NCBI GenBank assembly: GCA_964643075.1
Contig: CAZXQO010000018.1
Location: 1-64,000 of the forward strand
Direction of reading: 5' to 3'
Length of the DNA stretch: 64,000 nucleotides
DNA from: Desulfocucumis sp964643075
GTDB lineage: Bacteria > Bacillota > Desulfotomaculia > Desulfotomaculales > Desulfocucumaceae
Part shown: one piece after another, positions 49,489 through 58,455 of the stretch
How the letters are laid out: each line of letters begins with the position of its first letter
How positions within the stretch are numbered: position 1 is the stretch's first letter
Program-made: the position numbers and the translations under genes
The notes under the pieces: model-generated
What the model was told of the DNA's origin: nothing
The model's input: only the letters and a program-made list of their open reading frames with translations
Database searches by the model: none

Positions 49489-50268
49489 TTATCGATTCCT
49501 CTCTTTCACCTTCAGCCATTCATCCCTGGCCAGGAAGCTCTCTTCCACGTTGCTTTCCATTTCAAGGAACATATTGTAAGGTACGCTGAAGGAAAGGATA
49601 TCCTTTTCCACTTGTTTGCGGGCGGAAACGTCTATGAGGCCGATGACCCCCCTCGGGTTATCCGACTTCCCTTCATTGAAAGGAATGATGCAAACGCTGT
49701 GGCAGCCTGCTCCCCAGGGGACGAAAACGTTGTCGCCGCCGTGCCTGGCGTAGTTGGCCAGTACCACCAGGGCGGAAATCTGGTCCGGGGTGGCCAGGAA
49801 AACCACTACCTCCGGTTTTTCACCGGATAAGAGTTTCTCCAGCGGTTTAAATACCACGTACTCAGTGGGAACATCGTAATAGGGGAGCGCGTCGGCAAAG
49901 GATTTAGCGAATTCCGGGGTTTTCTTGTACGCTTCGCCATGGCTTAGGGCGGGCCAATTTCTTACCACGTTTTTACCCATTTCGCTCTGGCAGAATTCTT
50001 TGTTGCCCACAGACAGGAAATACTCGATACCCCCCGGAAAACCAATATAGGTGTTGCCGAAGCCGAGGCCGGAACCTCCTCCGACGCAGCCGTAGGTCTT
50101 ACGGTCAAAAACCGCCGTCCGCCCCTTGGCTGCCGCATTCAGCATGGCCACCACACAGCCCCAGCGGCCTTCCTTGAACTGGAGCGCCCCTTCGGGCTTT
50201 TCATCGGTGAATACAATGGCTACGGGAAAATACCTCAGGTTAACAGCCTCCGCGATCTTGCTTTTCAT
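49489..50268 (-). CDS. DUF169 protein
   Basis: 259 residues. The family features are visible: FPVAIVFTDEKPEGALQFKE near the N-terminus, a glycine-rich RKTYGCVGGGSGLGFG segment, and cysteines in GCVVAM, KEFCQSE, and GAGCHSVC. DUF169 proteins are common in anaerobes and methanogens; function unknown, with metal or cofactor binding suggested by the conserved cysteines. It sits 28 bases downstream of the MBL-fold gene, so they likely form an operon. Confidence 0.85.
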   Translation of the reverse strand: MKSKIAEAVNLRYFPVAIVFTDEKPEGALQFKEGRWGCVVAMLNAAAKGRTAVFDRKTYGCVGGGSGLGFGNTYIGFPGGIEYFLSVGNKEFCQSEMGKNVVRNWPALSHGEAYKKTPEFAKSFADALPYYDVPTEYVVFKPLEKLLSGEKPEVVVFLATPDQISALVVLANYARHGGDNVFVPWGAGCHSVCIIPFNEGKSDNPRGVIGLIDVSARKQVEKDILSFSVPYNMFLEMESNVEESFLARDEWLKVKERNR

Positions 50269-50296
50269 TTCAATTCACCTCTAATAACTTAATAAC

Positions 50297-51292
50297 CTAG
50301 TTACCCGGTACCTTTTTTCTAAGATATTGCATTATTCCTCCTGCAGAATGCTTGACCATGTCGACCTGAAATTCCCACTCCTGTTTCATTGCTGCATCCA
50401 TTCCATCCAAATGTTTTTTCCGCCCCAGCAAACCCTTACGAATGTAATTCTCCATTTCAAGTGCATACACTTCTAAAGCACTATCCTCTTGAATACCCTG
50501 TACCCCTCCTCTTTGTTCTATATAGGTTTTACCCGACTCTATAAATATACCAAGTTGCCCTATAACATTTTCAATCAGCAATTGAGGCGGCCGCCCCACA
50601 CCAAAATGGGTGAAATAGATTTGTTCAATATTACTCATCGCCACCCTGAAAAGGGATTTAAACAGCAACTCCCCGTTACAATCAGGCGCCGGTGTCGCAA
50701 TACGTATCACCGGCCGTCCAAGCAGTTTGGTAAGACCGGAGGCATATACTCCCAGGGCATCCCCGCTGAATACCCCGTTAGTTAAGGCGTCATAATAACA
50801 GACATGGTTTTTGGCATGCCCCGGTGTTTCCCATATTTCAATTTTTCTATCTCCCAAATCAATCATATCACCTTCTTTAGCACCGAGGACCCTTTCCTCG
50901 TCTACAGGCAATACTTCCCCGTACTGTTCCATCTTTTCCTTACCCCAAAACTCAGTTGCTCCGGCAATTAATCTTGAAGGGTCAATCATATGCCTGGCTC
51001 CCTTGGGATGAACAACAAGCCGGGCTTCTTTAAAATGTTTTGCCAGCAGGCCCAGGCCGCCGGCATGATCCAGGTGAATATGTGTTACGGCTATAAATTT
51101 CAATTGCTCAGGTTTTAGCCCCAATTGACTGACAGCTTCCAGAATAACCCCCGCTGAACTGGCCGGCCCTGTTTCCACCAGCATCCAGCCGTCTTTCCCC
51201 CGCACCAAATACCCGGCGGTCCTGCCCACGTAACCGCACTCTTTTAAATCTACCTGAAAAATATCCCCATTAAGCTCTACAATTTCAGCCAT
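50297..51292 (-). CDS. MBL-fold metallo-hydrolase
   Basis: 331 residues. The dinuclear metal motif THIHLDHAGGLG (HxHxDH) is intact, with further ligands in PGHAKNHVC and FSGDALG and a final histidine in FTHFGVG. The C-terminal 100 residues are helical, as in glyoxalase II-like and lactonase-like members. Substrate unknown. It is followed by the DUF169 gene and preceded by the ADP-forming acyl-CoA synthetase on the same strand, 127 bases apart. Confidence 0.88.
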   Translation of the reverse strand: MAEIVELNGDIFQVDLKECGYVGRTAGYLVRGKDGWMLVETGPASSAGVILEAVSQLGLKPEQLKFIAVTHIHLDHAGGLGLLAKHFKEARLVVHPKGARHMIDPSRLIAGATEFWGKEKMEQYGEVLPVDEERVLGAKEGDMIDLGDRKIEIWETPGHAKNHVCYYDALTNGVFSGDALGVYASGLTKLLGRPVIRIATPAPDCNGELLFKSLFRVAMSNIEQIYFTHFGVGRPPQLLIENVIGQLGIFIESGKTYIEQRGGVQGIQEDSALEVYALEMENYIRKGLLGRKKHLDGMDAAMKQEWEFQVDMVKHSAGGIMQYLRKKVPGN

Positions 51293-51419
51293 GTATTTTA
51301 CGCCTCCTATTGATCCTGATTATTAACTCTCATTATAATCGATAAGTAGATAAAAAACCTTCATTCATCCTCAACACTCCCTCAAGAGGCATTTAGTCTT
51401 TAAAGAATAAGTTAATAAG

Positions 51420-53588
51420 TTAGGTGCCTAAGCCCTTTCTCACCACCAGTAGGGCGTCGGCGGCTTTTATCCCCCTGGGATACACAATAAGGGGATTTAT
51501 ATCCAGTTCTTCAATGCTGTCTCTGTAGTCCGTGATCAGGGCGGATACTTTTAGAATCACGTCGGCAATGGCTGCGGTATCCGCCGGAGGTTTACCCCGG
51601 ACACCCTTTAGCACTGCGAAACCCTTGATTTCCTCAATCATGTCCGAGGCATCTCCGGGGCTTACCGGGGCCACCCTGAAGGAGACATCCTTGAGAACTT
51701 CCACAAAAATACCTCCCAGGCCGAACATGATTACGGGACCGAAGGCAGGGTCCCTGGTTACGCCGACAATAACCTCGGTTCCTTCGGACAGCATTTCCTG
51801 CACCGAAACGCCGTTTATCCGGGCATCCGGTTTATATTTCCGGGCGTTCGAGATAACCTCGTGATAGGCTGCCCGCACTTCGTCGTCGTTTTTCAGGTTT
51901 AGTTTCACACTACCGGCCTCGGTTTTATGGAGAATATCGGGAGAATCCACCTTCAGCACCACCGGATAGCCAATGGTTCCGGCCCGGCTTACAGCCTCAC
52001 CGGCAGAAGTCGCCATAGCTTCCCGGGTTACAGGAATGCCGTATTTTTCGAGAACGGCCTTGGCTGCGCTTTCACTGAGGGTCTCACCGGGTTTTAAGAG
52101 GCCGCTCAAGTCCGGCTTTTTCACGCCGGGAGCCTGCACGCGATATTTATCCTGTTTCCTTTTTTGCAAAGTTTCGTAATAAGTTACCATTTGTGATACG
52201 GCCTTAATGTTTTCATGCCAATCAAACACAAGGTGCATGCCGGCCCGGAGAAGTTCCCTTCCTCCAGAGTCCATCTCACTCCCCGGCTGGACAAAATATG
52301 ATACCAGCATAAACTTGTCTGTATTTTTTTGGATATGGTAATAAAAATCGATAAATTCCCTGATTAAAGGGTCCGAGGAATCAAAACCCTGAAAATTCAT
52401 ACCGGTAAGAATTATATCCACATCCGGATCATCACTTACGATTTTAAGAGATTCCAATAGCAACTCGGGCCTTGTCATCACCGCCGCGGTAAGATCAACG
52501 GGGTTCTGGGTGGAGGCAAAGGCCGGCAATATACTATCCAGCCTGTCCCTGGTTTCTTGCCGCAGTGGAACAACGTTAAGTCCCAGTGTTTCACAACAAT
52601 CGGAAAGAGTCACCCCGCGTCCTCCCGAGCCGCTGACGATGGCGACGTTCCTTCCTTTCGGCGGTTTCCCCATCTGAAAAAGAGGGGCAAAGTAAATTAC
52701 TTCAGTATGCAGGTTTATCCTGATCATGCCTGTCTGCTTAAAAAAGGCCTCATATATCCTGTCGGACCCGGCCAGGGAGCCCGTATGCGAAGCTGCGGCC
52801 CTGCTGCCGGCTGCGGTGTGTCCCGCTTTCATGATTAAAACCGGCTTTTCCTTCCTGAGGGCTTCTTCCGCCACCCTGCGCAGTTTTACAGTGTCCTTGG
52901 CCCCCTCCATATATCCACCCACCAGTTTTGTACCCGGGTCGTGGATCATATATTCCAGGAAATCGGCAAATTCCAGGTCCGCCTCGTTGCCCACGCTCAC
53001 GAAGTAGCTGAAACCCACGCCATTAAAAAGACAGTCGTTATAAATCAATGTTCCAAAAGTTCCACTCTGGGTGACGAATCCTAACACCCTGGGCTCAACC
53101 GGGGGCAGGTCAGCCACGGGGGCAAAGGTCGCCATTACTCCGTTATTGGCGTTGAGAAGCCCCACACAGTTTGGTCCCGCCAGGCGCAGGCCTGTTTTTC
53201 CGGCCAGTTCGGTTAACCGTTTCTGTAAAGCTATACCCTCCGGGCCCACTTCGGCAAAACCGGCGCTGAAAATAACGGCAGCCCTTATTCCTTTGGCCAC
53301 ACACTCCTCCAAGGTGTGGTACACATCAGCGGCAACGACACTAACAATGGCCAGGTCAACCTTTTCCGGTATGTCCAGCACGGAAGGGTAACATTTTAGC
53401 TCGTTAATACTTTCGCGAGCGGGGTTGACCGGAAATATTTTCCCTTTGTAGCCCTTGTTTAATAGAAATACTATCGGAATTCCCCCGGGTTTATTGGGAT
53501 TGCTGGAGGCACCTATAACGGCAATGGATTCCGGATAAAAAAATTTCTCCAGGGCACATATAGGATTTTGCGTTTGGTTCATTTCCAT
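51420..53588 (-). CDS. ADP-forming acetate/acyl-CoA ligase, fused alpha-beta subunits
   Basis: About 722 residues. Order: CoA-binding domain (ESIAVIGASSNPNKPGGIPI), a succinyl-CoA ligase-like domain with the phosphohistidine in AASHTGSLAGSDRI, and a C-terminal ATP-grasp (GIPVTREAMATSAGEAVSRA and the KVDSPDILHKTEAGSV segment). It converts an acyl-CoA, ADP and phosphate to acid, ATP and CoA, conserving energy in anaerobes. The ATG at 53588 has GAGAGG five bases upstream; the reading to 53621 is not supported. The partner for its product is not evident nearby. Confidence 0.92.
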   Translation of the reverse strand: MEMNQTQNPICALEKFFYPESIAVIGASSNPNKPGGIPIVFLLNKGYKGKIFPVNPARESINELKCYPSVLDIPEKVDLAIVSVVAADVYHTLEECVAKGIRAAVIFSAGFAEVGPEGIALQKRLTELAGKTGLRLAGPNCVGLLNANNGVMATFAPVADLPPVEPRVLGFVTQSGTFGTLIYNDCLFNGVGFSYFVSVGNEADLEFADFLEYMIHDPGTKLVGGYMEGAKDTVKLRRVAEEALRKEKPVLIMKAGHTAAGSRAAASHTGSLAGSDRIYEAFFKQTGMIRINLHTEVIYFAPLFQMGKPPKGRNVAIVSGSGGRGVTLSDCCETLGLNVVPLRQETRDRLDSILPAFASTQNPVDLTAAVMTRPELLLESLKIVSDDPDVDIILTGMNFQGFDSSDPLIREFIDFYYHIQKNTDKFMLVSYFVQPGSEMDSGGRELLRAGMHLVFDWHENIKAVSQMVTYYETLQKRKQDKYRVQAPGVKKPDLSGLLKPGETLSESAAKAVLEKYGIPVTREAMATSAGEAVSRAGTIGYPVVLKVDSPDILHKTEAGSVKLNLKNDDEVRAAYHEVISNARKYKPDARINGVSVQEMLSEGTEVIVGVTRDPAFGPVIMFGLGGIFVEVLKDVSFRVAPVSPGDASDMIEEIKGFAVLKGVRGKPPADTAAIADVILKVSALITDYRDSIEELDINPLIVYPRGIKAADALLVVRKGLGT

Positions 53589-53821
53589 AAACACCTCTCT
53601 TATGAAATACGTACCTAGCAAGAATCATACCTTTTGCACAATAAACAAATATAAACCTTAATGACCCTGTCTCTTTAATTATTTTTAACCGGTAAGATTT
53701 CGACATATTTTCTTTTTAAACCTGCTTTTGTTTAAATATTTACTATGTTCAGACATTTTTGAAAACGGCAGATGTTTATAGCATGCACATTGCGGTTCAA
53801 TTTTCCTGACACTATAGCATT

Positions 53822-53866
53822 ATTAAAAAATTAAAAATGCGACAGGGGAGCGGTTCTCTCTGTCGC
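53822..53866 (-). terminator. Terminator of the bza/cob operon, RepD-like stem
   Basis: GCGACAG (53839-53845) and CTGTCGC (53860-53866) form the stem; on the minus strand ATTTTTAATTTTTT follows. The sequence resembles the RepD family (GCGACA...TGTCGC), so a repeat may serve as the terminator. The remaining 53589-53965 gap shows no gene. Confidence 0.7.
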
Positions 53867-53965
53867 GTTGCCTGGGGAAATAAATAGGGTTGGTAATAAT
53901 TTAAAAACACCCAAAACTATACCTGAGTGGTGATAAAGTTCAGCATAACAGGTTAAACGCCGGAA

Positions 53966-55552
53966 TCAGGGACAAGAACCGGTCGCCTGTTCATATCCCT
54001 CTGTAAAGGTGTTATTCATCTCCTGCTCAGCTTCAGAAATCAAATCTGCGATGTCCTCCGGAGTGAATTGTTTTCCGGACTCCAATTGATGTAAAGCATC
54101 TGTAAAATATTTAATCAGGACACTGTTTAATTTCGCATAAAGCAACTGTGCCTCTTTTGGCTCTTCTTCCTTCCCGCTCCATATGCCATCCATCTTGACA
54201 AAAAGAAAATTGGTAATCCCGCTCATGATTTGTGCCAATGCAGCAACCTGCCGGTCGGCAAAACTAGCCGTTCCTTCATAGGTGGTGGAAAATAGTTTCA
54301 GCCGCCCTTCCTCCTGCAGTTTGTGGTAAGCCCGGGTGCCCTGCAGGATAATTTGCGGGTGATAAAGTACATTGGCAGTAATGGCTAAATCCTCAAGCAA
54401 ATCATTCCTTTGCAAAAACTCAAGGTTTATGCGGATGTCTTCCAGGGAGGAATCAGGCTCAAACATAATAAAACCCACATTGGGCGCTATCCCATACAGC
54501 CGGAGAATCTTCAGCGCTTTTTCATTTTGGGCCACAGTGGTCATTTTGTTCAACCGTCTAAGCGACTCATCCTTCCCACCTTCCAGGCCGATCAGTATGT
54601 GGCGCAAACCCGCTTTTACAAGGGCGCTGATGGTTTGCTCATGAATATCGTTAACCCGGGCCTCAATACCGAATCGAATGTTGCGCTCCTTTAGTAGGGA
54701 GGCCAACCGGAGCGCCCGGTCCTGGCCCTGCTGGCCGGGGCCAAAAAAGTTCGGATCGACAAAATAGAAGTCCCTTTTCCCAAATTCAGCCATCAGCCGG
54801 TCAATCTCCGCCACAATATTCTCCGGACTACGCCCCCGCCACCGGGAAGAACCGGGGACATTCCTCTGACCCCCAAAGCCAGGCTCTAAAGAGAGGTGTG
54901 TCCCCTTTCCGCTGTAATAGGGATTGATATAACAAAAAGTGCATCCCCCATAGCACCCCCGGCTGCCTTCTATGTTGATTTCCGGCAAACGCAGCAAGGC
55001 TTTTGTTCGGACAGGGAATGGCAGCAGGTCCAGGTTCGCCACAGGCTCCCTGCGCTGTGCACAGATAGTGCCGGAACTGTCCTGCCAGGCCAGCCCGGGA
55101 ATCTCTTGCAGATCTGCCCCGGGATCAGGCTTCTCCGCCAGCCGGGCAAAGGTAAATTCCGGCTCTCCCAAAATGACTGCGCCGATGGCCTGGCAGTGCC
55201 GAAAGATCTCCTCAAAGGCAAAGGTGGGATAAAACCCAAACGCAACAATAAAGGGAGTGTTTCCCCCGTCCTTGATTTTTCTCAGGAAATCAAAAAGATC
55301 TTCATCCCGCTCCCAGTGATATACCATGTGAACGCCTATAATATCCGGCCCGAACGCGCTTACCACCCGGTGGATTTCATCATACGATAGACCGTCGAGG
55401 AACCCCTCCACGATGGTAACCTCATGTCCCCGGCTTGCCAGCATACCGGCAACATAACCGGTAATGAGGCATGAGGACAACGGGGTATTGGCAATATCAT
55501 TGCACCGCACGTGAGCGATTTTGCGCGGGTGCTCCAGCAAAAGGATTTTCAT
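53966..55552 (-). CDS. bzaE: B12-binding radical SAM protein, BzaE-like
   Basis: 528 residues. An N-terminal cobalamin-binding domain (residues about 1-150, HVRCNDIANTPLSSCLITGY onward) precedes the radical SAM motif SRGCYGGCTFCYINPYYSG (CX3CX2C). The operon order cobT-bzaC-bzaD-bzaE of Eubacterium limosum suggests the BzaE role, the last step in making 5,6-dimethylbenzimidazole from the methoxy intermediate, though the assignment rests on order. A 51-bp RepA copy inserts about 19 residues (near residue 216-234, KGTHLSLEPGFGGQRNVPG) in frame right after the Cys motif, keeping the frame open. The effect on activity is unknown. Confidence 0.78.
   Translation of the reverse strand: MKILLLEHPRKIAHVRCNDIANTPLSSCLITGYVAGMLASRGHEVTIVEGFLDGLSYDEIHRVVSAFGPDIIGVHMVYHWERDEDLFDFLRKIKDGGNTPFIVAFGFYPTFAFEEIFRHCQAIGAVILGEPEFTFARLAEKPDPGADLQEIPGLAWQDSSGTICAQRREPVANLDLLPFPVRTKALLRLPEINIEGSRGCYGGCTFCYINPYYSGKGTHLSLEPGFGGQRNVPGSSRWRGRSPENIVAEIDRLMAEFGKRDFYFVDPNFFGPGQQGQDRALRLASLLKERNIRFGIEARVNDIHEQTISALVKAGLRHILIGLEGGKDESLRRLNKMTTVAQNEKALKILRLYGIAPNVGFIMFEPDSSLEDIRINLEFLQRNDLLEDLAITANVLYHPQIILQGTRAYHKLQEEGRLKLFSTTYEGTASFADRQVAALAQIMSGITNFLFVKMDGIWSGKEEEPKEAQLLYAKLNSVLIKYFTDALHQLESGKQFTPEDIADLISEAEQEMNNTFTEGYEQATGSCP
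54854..54905. repeat. RepA copy inserted in frame in the BzaE-like gene
   Basis: Matches the RepA ends GGGGACATTCCTC and GAGGTGTGTCCCC and the inner TTTAGAGCC/TGGCTTT-type arms. It sits 15 codons past the radical SAM cysteines. Confidence 0.85.
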
Positions 55553-55553
55553 T

Positions 55554-56885
55554 TCACTCTCCTACTTTCTGCCACATGAATACATTTTTGTGAAGATGAT
55601 GGGTTTCCAGCCGATAGCGCAAGGTATCGTATGGGTAAGGGTTATAATATACCGGATATAGCAGGTCCGTTTCGGGCCGGATTACCCCTTCTTTTCCGGC
55701 TATCTCTGCAATAGGAGTCCCGGGCAAAATGCGGATATTATTCAATACCACCGTTCCCAGATTTCTTTTTACGCTGTGCAGCTCATAGAGACGATCGAGA
55801 AGACGCAGCCCCTTATCGATCGTCTCACTGTTTTCTCCGGGCACGTTGACCATAAAGTGGTACATGGTGATTACGTCCGTCCGGGCGGCAAGGGTTGCCG
55901 CCTTTAAAATATCGTCTTCAGTAAGATTTTTACCCAATATTTTTAAAAGTTCATCGCAAAGGCCGTCCGGGGAAAAGGAAAAACAATTGCATCCGGCCTC
56001 CTCAAAAAGGCGGGTATTGCGCTCATCCATATGGTCTTCCCGGAAAAAGCCGCTCCAGGCGATCCTGAGCTTACGGCGAAGTATTTCCCGGCAAATTTCC
56101 TCCAGGTGACCGGAAGGAATGTTAACCACCGGGTCATTGAAATGAAAATCTTTTATACCGTACTCTTTATGCAAGAACTCTATTTCATCGACTACCCCGG
56201 CAGTTTGGCGGCAGCGCAATTTTTTACCCTGGAGCTGGGGATAAACGCAATATGTGCATTTCAGGGGGCAGCCCCGTTTGGTTTCAATTCCTATGGCAGG
56301 AACGTAATTATTGATCCCTGCGTAAAGTTTGGTTGCCAGCAACTCTCTTGAAGGAACCGCGTACCGGGTCATATCGTAATCCCTCGAAGGCGGGTTCACC
56401 AGCACTTTTTCGCCCTTCCTGTAACACAGGCCCTTTAATGCAGGCGGATTTTCCAAAGAAGCAAGCAGGGCCGGAAAAGATGTTTCGGCTTCACCGACAA
56501 TGCCATAATGAATTTCGGGCAGATCACCCATGAGACGTTCGGGAAAGAGTGAAAAGCCAGTTCCCCCGGCCACGATCCAGACCCGGGGCAGCAGCGCCGC
56601 AACCAGCCGCACCGTGATGACAAAAGGCGGCACAAGGGAACTGGTCTTATTAGCCAGAGGGTCGATATTGCGCAATGACAAACCCACCACTTCCGGCCGG
56701 TAGGCCAACAACTTGTCCTTTAATGAGCCAAAGGAGTCTACTTCAATATTCATGTCCAGCAGTTCAACTTCATGGCCGGCCATTTTCAGATGGGTCGCCA
56801 AGGTAACGATTCCAATGGGATAAACTTTTTCCTGGGAAAACCCCTCTACCGAAGGGGTCTGAACCATAAGCACCCGCACCGCCAT
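55554..56885 (-). CDS. bzaD: B12-binding radical SAM methyltransferase, BzaD-like
   Basis: 444 residues: N-terminal B12-binding fold (VRVLMVQTPSVEGFSQEKVY; HLKMAGHEVELLDMNIEVDS) then radical SAM motif KRGCPLKCTYCVYPQLQGKK (CX3CX2C). In the anaerobic pathway BzaD methylates C6 of 5-methoxybenzimidazole; by order (after bzaC, before bzaE) this is its counterpart. The start overlaps the bzaC stop as TGATG, so translation is coupled, and one base separates its stop from the next start. The assignment rests on order and domain content. Confidence 0.8.
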   Translation of the reverse strand: MAVRVLMVQTPSVEGFSQEKVYPIGIVTLATHLKMAGHEVELLDMNIEVDSFGSLKDKLLAYRPEVVGLSLRNIDPLANKTSSLVPPFVITVRLVAALLPRVWIVAGGTGFSLFPERLMGDLPEIHYGIVGEAETSFPALLASLENPPALKGLCYRKGEKVLVNPPSRDYDMTRYAVPSRELLATKLYAGINNYVPAIGIETKRGCPLKCTYCVYPQLQGKKLRCRQTAGVVDEIEFLHKEYGIKDFHFNDPVVNIPSGHLEEICREILRRKLRIAWSGFFREDHMDERNTRLFEEAGCNCFSFSPDGLCDELLKILGKNLTEDDILKAATLAARTDVITMYHFMVNVPGENSETIDKGLRLLDRLYELHSVKRNLGTVVLNNIRILPGTPIAEIAGKEGVIRPETDLLYPVYYNPYPYDTLRYRLETHHLHKNVFMWQKVGE

Positions 56886-58438
56886 CACTCCAATAATAAA
56901 ATCCCGAAGTATTTGATAAAATCCCCTTCGCCGGCCAGTGTCCGCAGGGCAAGCCCTGCCTGTTTCACTGTTTCAAACACATCAATCCCCGACCCTTCCA
57001 TGGAAGGCCTGGAATCCTTCGTGTTGCGGCAGCTCCCATCTACAACGCAGGTGTCACAGAGGGTGCACGGCCCTGCCCAAAAGGCAAATGCCTTGTAAAA
57101 GCCTGCTGTAAAGGCCTCTTGCTCTGCCTTCAGCATACGTCGCTGAAAATCCCTGGTAGGCGGTACCCCTTCCAGGAGCAGGCAGTGGGTATAGCCCCTA
57201 AGCATTTCCCTGGTTTTTTGAGGTGTAAGGCTGTCCGGACGGCAGTGAGGTTTCCCGTAGTTATCGCAGCCAAACCTGCAGCGCAAATCGGCCCATTCCG
57301 GAACGTGCACCGTCTCCACCGGAATGGGGCACACATTCTGAAAGCCCATGTCTTTTATTTTAGAAACAAGCCGGGCTTTGGGATCCAGACAAAGGTATTG
57401 CAGGCTTTCCGGGCTTTTTCCGGCAAACATCAGAGCGGTGTCCGATGCCAGGGGCAGCAGTTCAGTTATGTGCAATTTCCGCTTAGTTAGCTGCTCTTTG
57501 AGCCACTTTGCTGAGTAAACTTTACCGTTAAATGTATTGACAAACATATTCAAATCGAATAGAGCGGCTTTTTCCGGGCAATGTTCGAAAAAAAAGTCAT
57601 GGATTAGCAACAATCCATCTTTTTTCAGGCATGCCACAACCCTGTCCAGGAGTTCCGAAATCTCCGTTTCTGAATAGGCGTGAACAATATTTGAAAGGAT
57701 GATCAGGTCAAAATGTTCTTCCTGCACGTGCCAGGGGTCCAGTATATTGACGGGACAGTAGTTGAATCGGTCATGATATTCCTTTTCCTGTAGCAGCTCT
57801 CCGGCATAGTCAAGCACTTCCGGAAGGTCCATTAGAGTCGCCCGCAGCCCCGGAAAATGTTCTAATAATCCGGCTGAAACGGCGCCGGTGCCCGACCCGA
57901 CATCCAGCATTTCTCCTGAAAGGAGAACGCTTGCAAAAAAAGGCAATATCTCTTTGACCTTGGTTCCGGCTACTGAATCCATAGCCCGGCTGTATTTACG
58001 CATGCGCCGGATTAACCCTTCCGGATCTTCGTCCCGCCGGGCGAAATTTACCCTTCCACCCTTCCTGAGGCAGCTTCCAAGACTCCGCCAGTTGGAAAAA
58101 AGATTTTTTCTCCACAGAATGGAATCTCCCTGGTAGTCTTCCGCATCCATTATCAGGAACTTACTTGATATTTTTGTGTTAAAGTAGATTTCGCCATGCC
58201 GGCCTAATAGCCCCAGAGCACAGAGGGCTTGCAGGAACCGCTCCAGTCCTTCCAGATTAAAATCTAAAGCCCTGGAGATTTCCTCCGGTGTTTTCCCCCC
58301 TGGCTCCAGCAAGGTAAAGATCCCCAGCTCCACAGCGGTGAAAAGGGCTTCCGAGTACCAATAACCCGTGGCTAAATCTTCGAGGTATTGGGGACCTTTT
58401 TCCTGGGGATCATGGTTCAGATACGGCAAAGATTTCAC
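56885..58438 (-). CDS. bzaC: O-methyltransferase fused to DUF2284, BzaC-like
   Basis: 517 residues. The N-terminal 330 residues form a dimerising class I methyltransferase of the acetylserotonin/hydroxyindole type: ATGYWYSEALFTAVELGIFT dimerisation part, SAM loop MLDVGSGTGAVSAGLLEHFP and HDFFFEHCPEKAALFDLNMF. The C-terminal 170 residues are a DUF2284 cysteine-rich metal-binding domain (CRFGCDNYGKPHCRPDS; GPCTLCDTCVVDGSC). BzaC O-methylates 5-hydroxybenzimidazole. The fused DUF2284 part has no known role in that pathway. The gene lies 17 bases after cobT. Confidence 0.78.
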   Translation of the reverse strand: MKSLPYLNHDPQEKGPQYLEDLATGYWYSEALFTAVELGIFTLLEPGGKTPEEISRALDFNLEGLERFLQALCALGLLGRHGEIYFNTKISSKFLIMDAEDYQGDSILWRKNLFSNWRSLGSCLRKGGRVNFARRDEDPEGLIRRMRKYSRAMDSVAGTKVKEILPFFASVLLSGEMLDVGSGTGAVSAGLLEHFPGLRATLMDLPEVLDYAGELLQEKEYHDRFNYCPVNILDPWHVQEEHFDLIILSNIVHAYSETEISELLDRVVACLKKDGLLLIHDFFFEHCPEKAALFDLNMFVNTFNGKVYSAKWLKEQLTKRKLHITELLPLASDTALMFAGKSPESLQYLCLDPKARLVSKIKDMGFQNVCPIPVETVHVPEWADLRCRFGCDNYGKPHCRPDSLTPQKTREMLRGYTHCLLLEGVPPTRDFQRRMLKAEQEAFTAGFYKAFAFWAGPCTLCDTCVVDGSCRNTKDSRPSMEGSGIDVFETVKQAGLALRTLAGEGDFIKYFGILLLE

Positions 58439-58455
58439 TGCTCAGACACTTCCTT

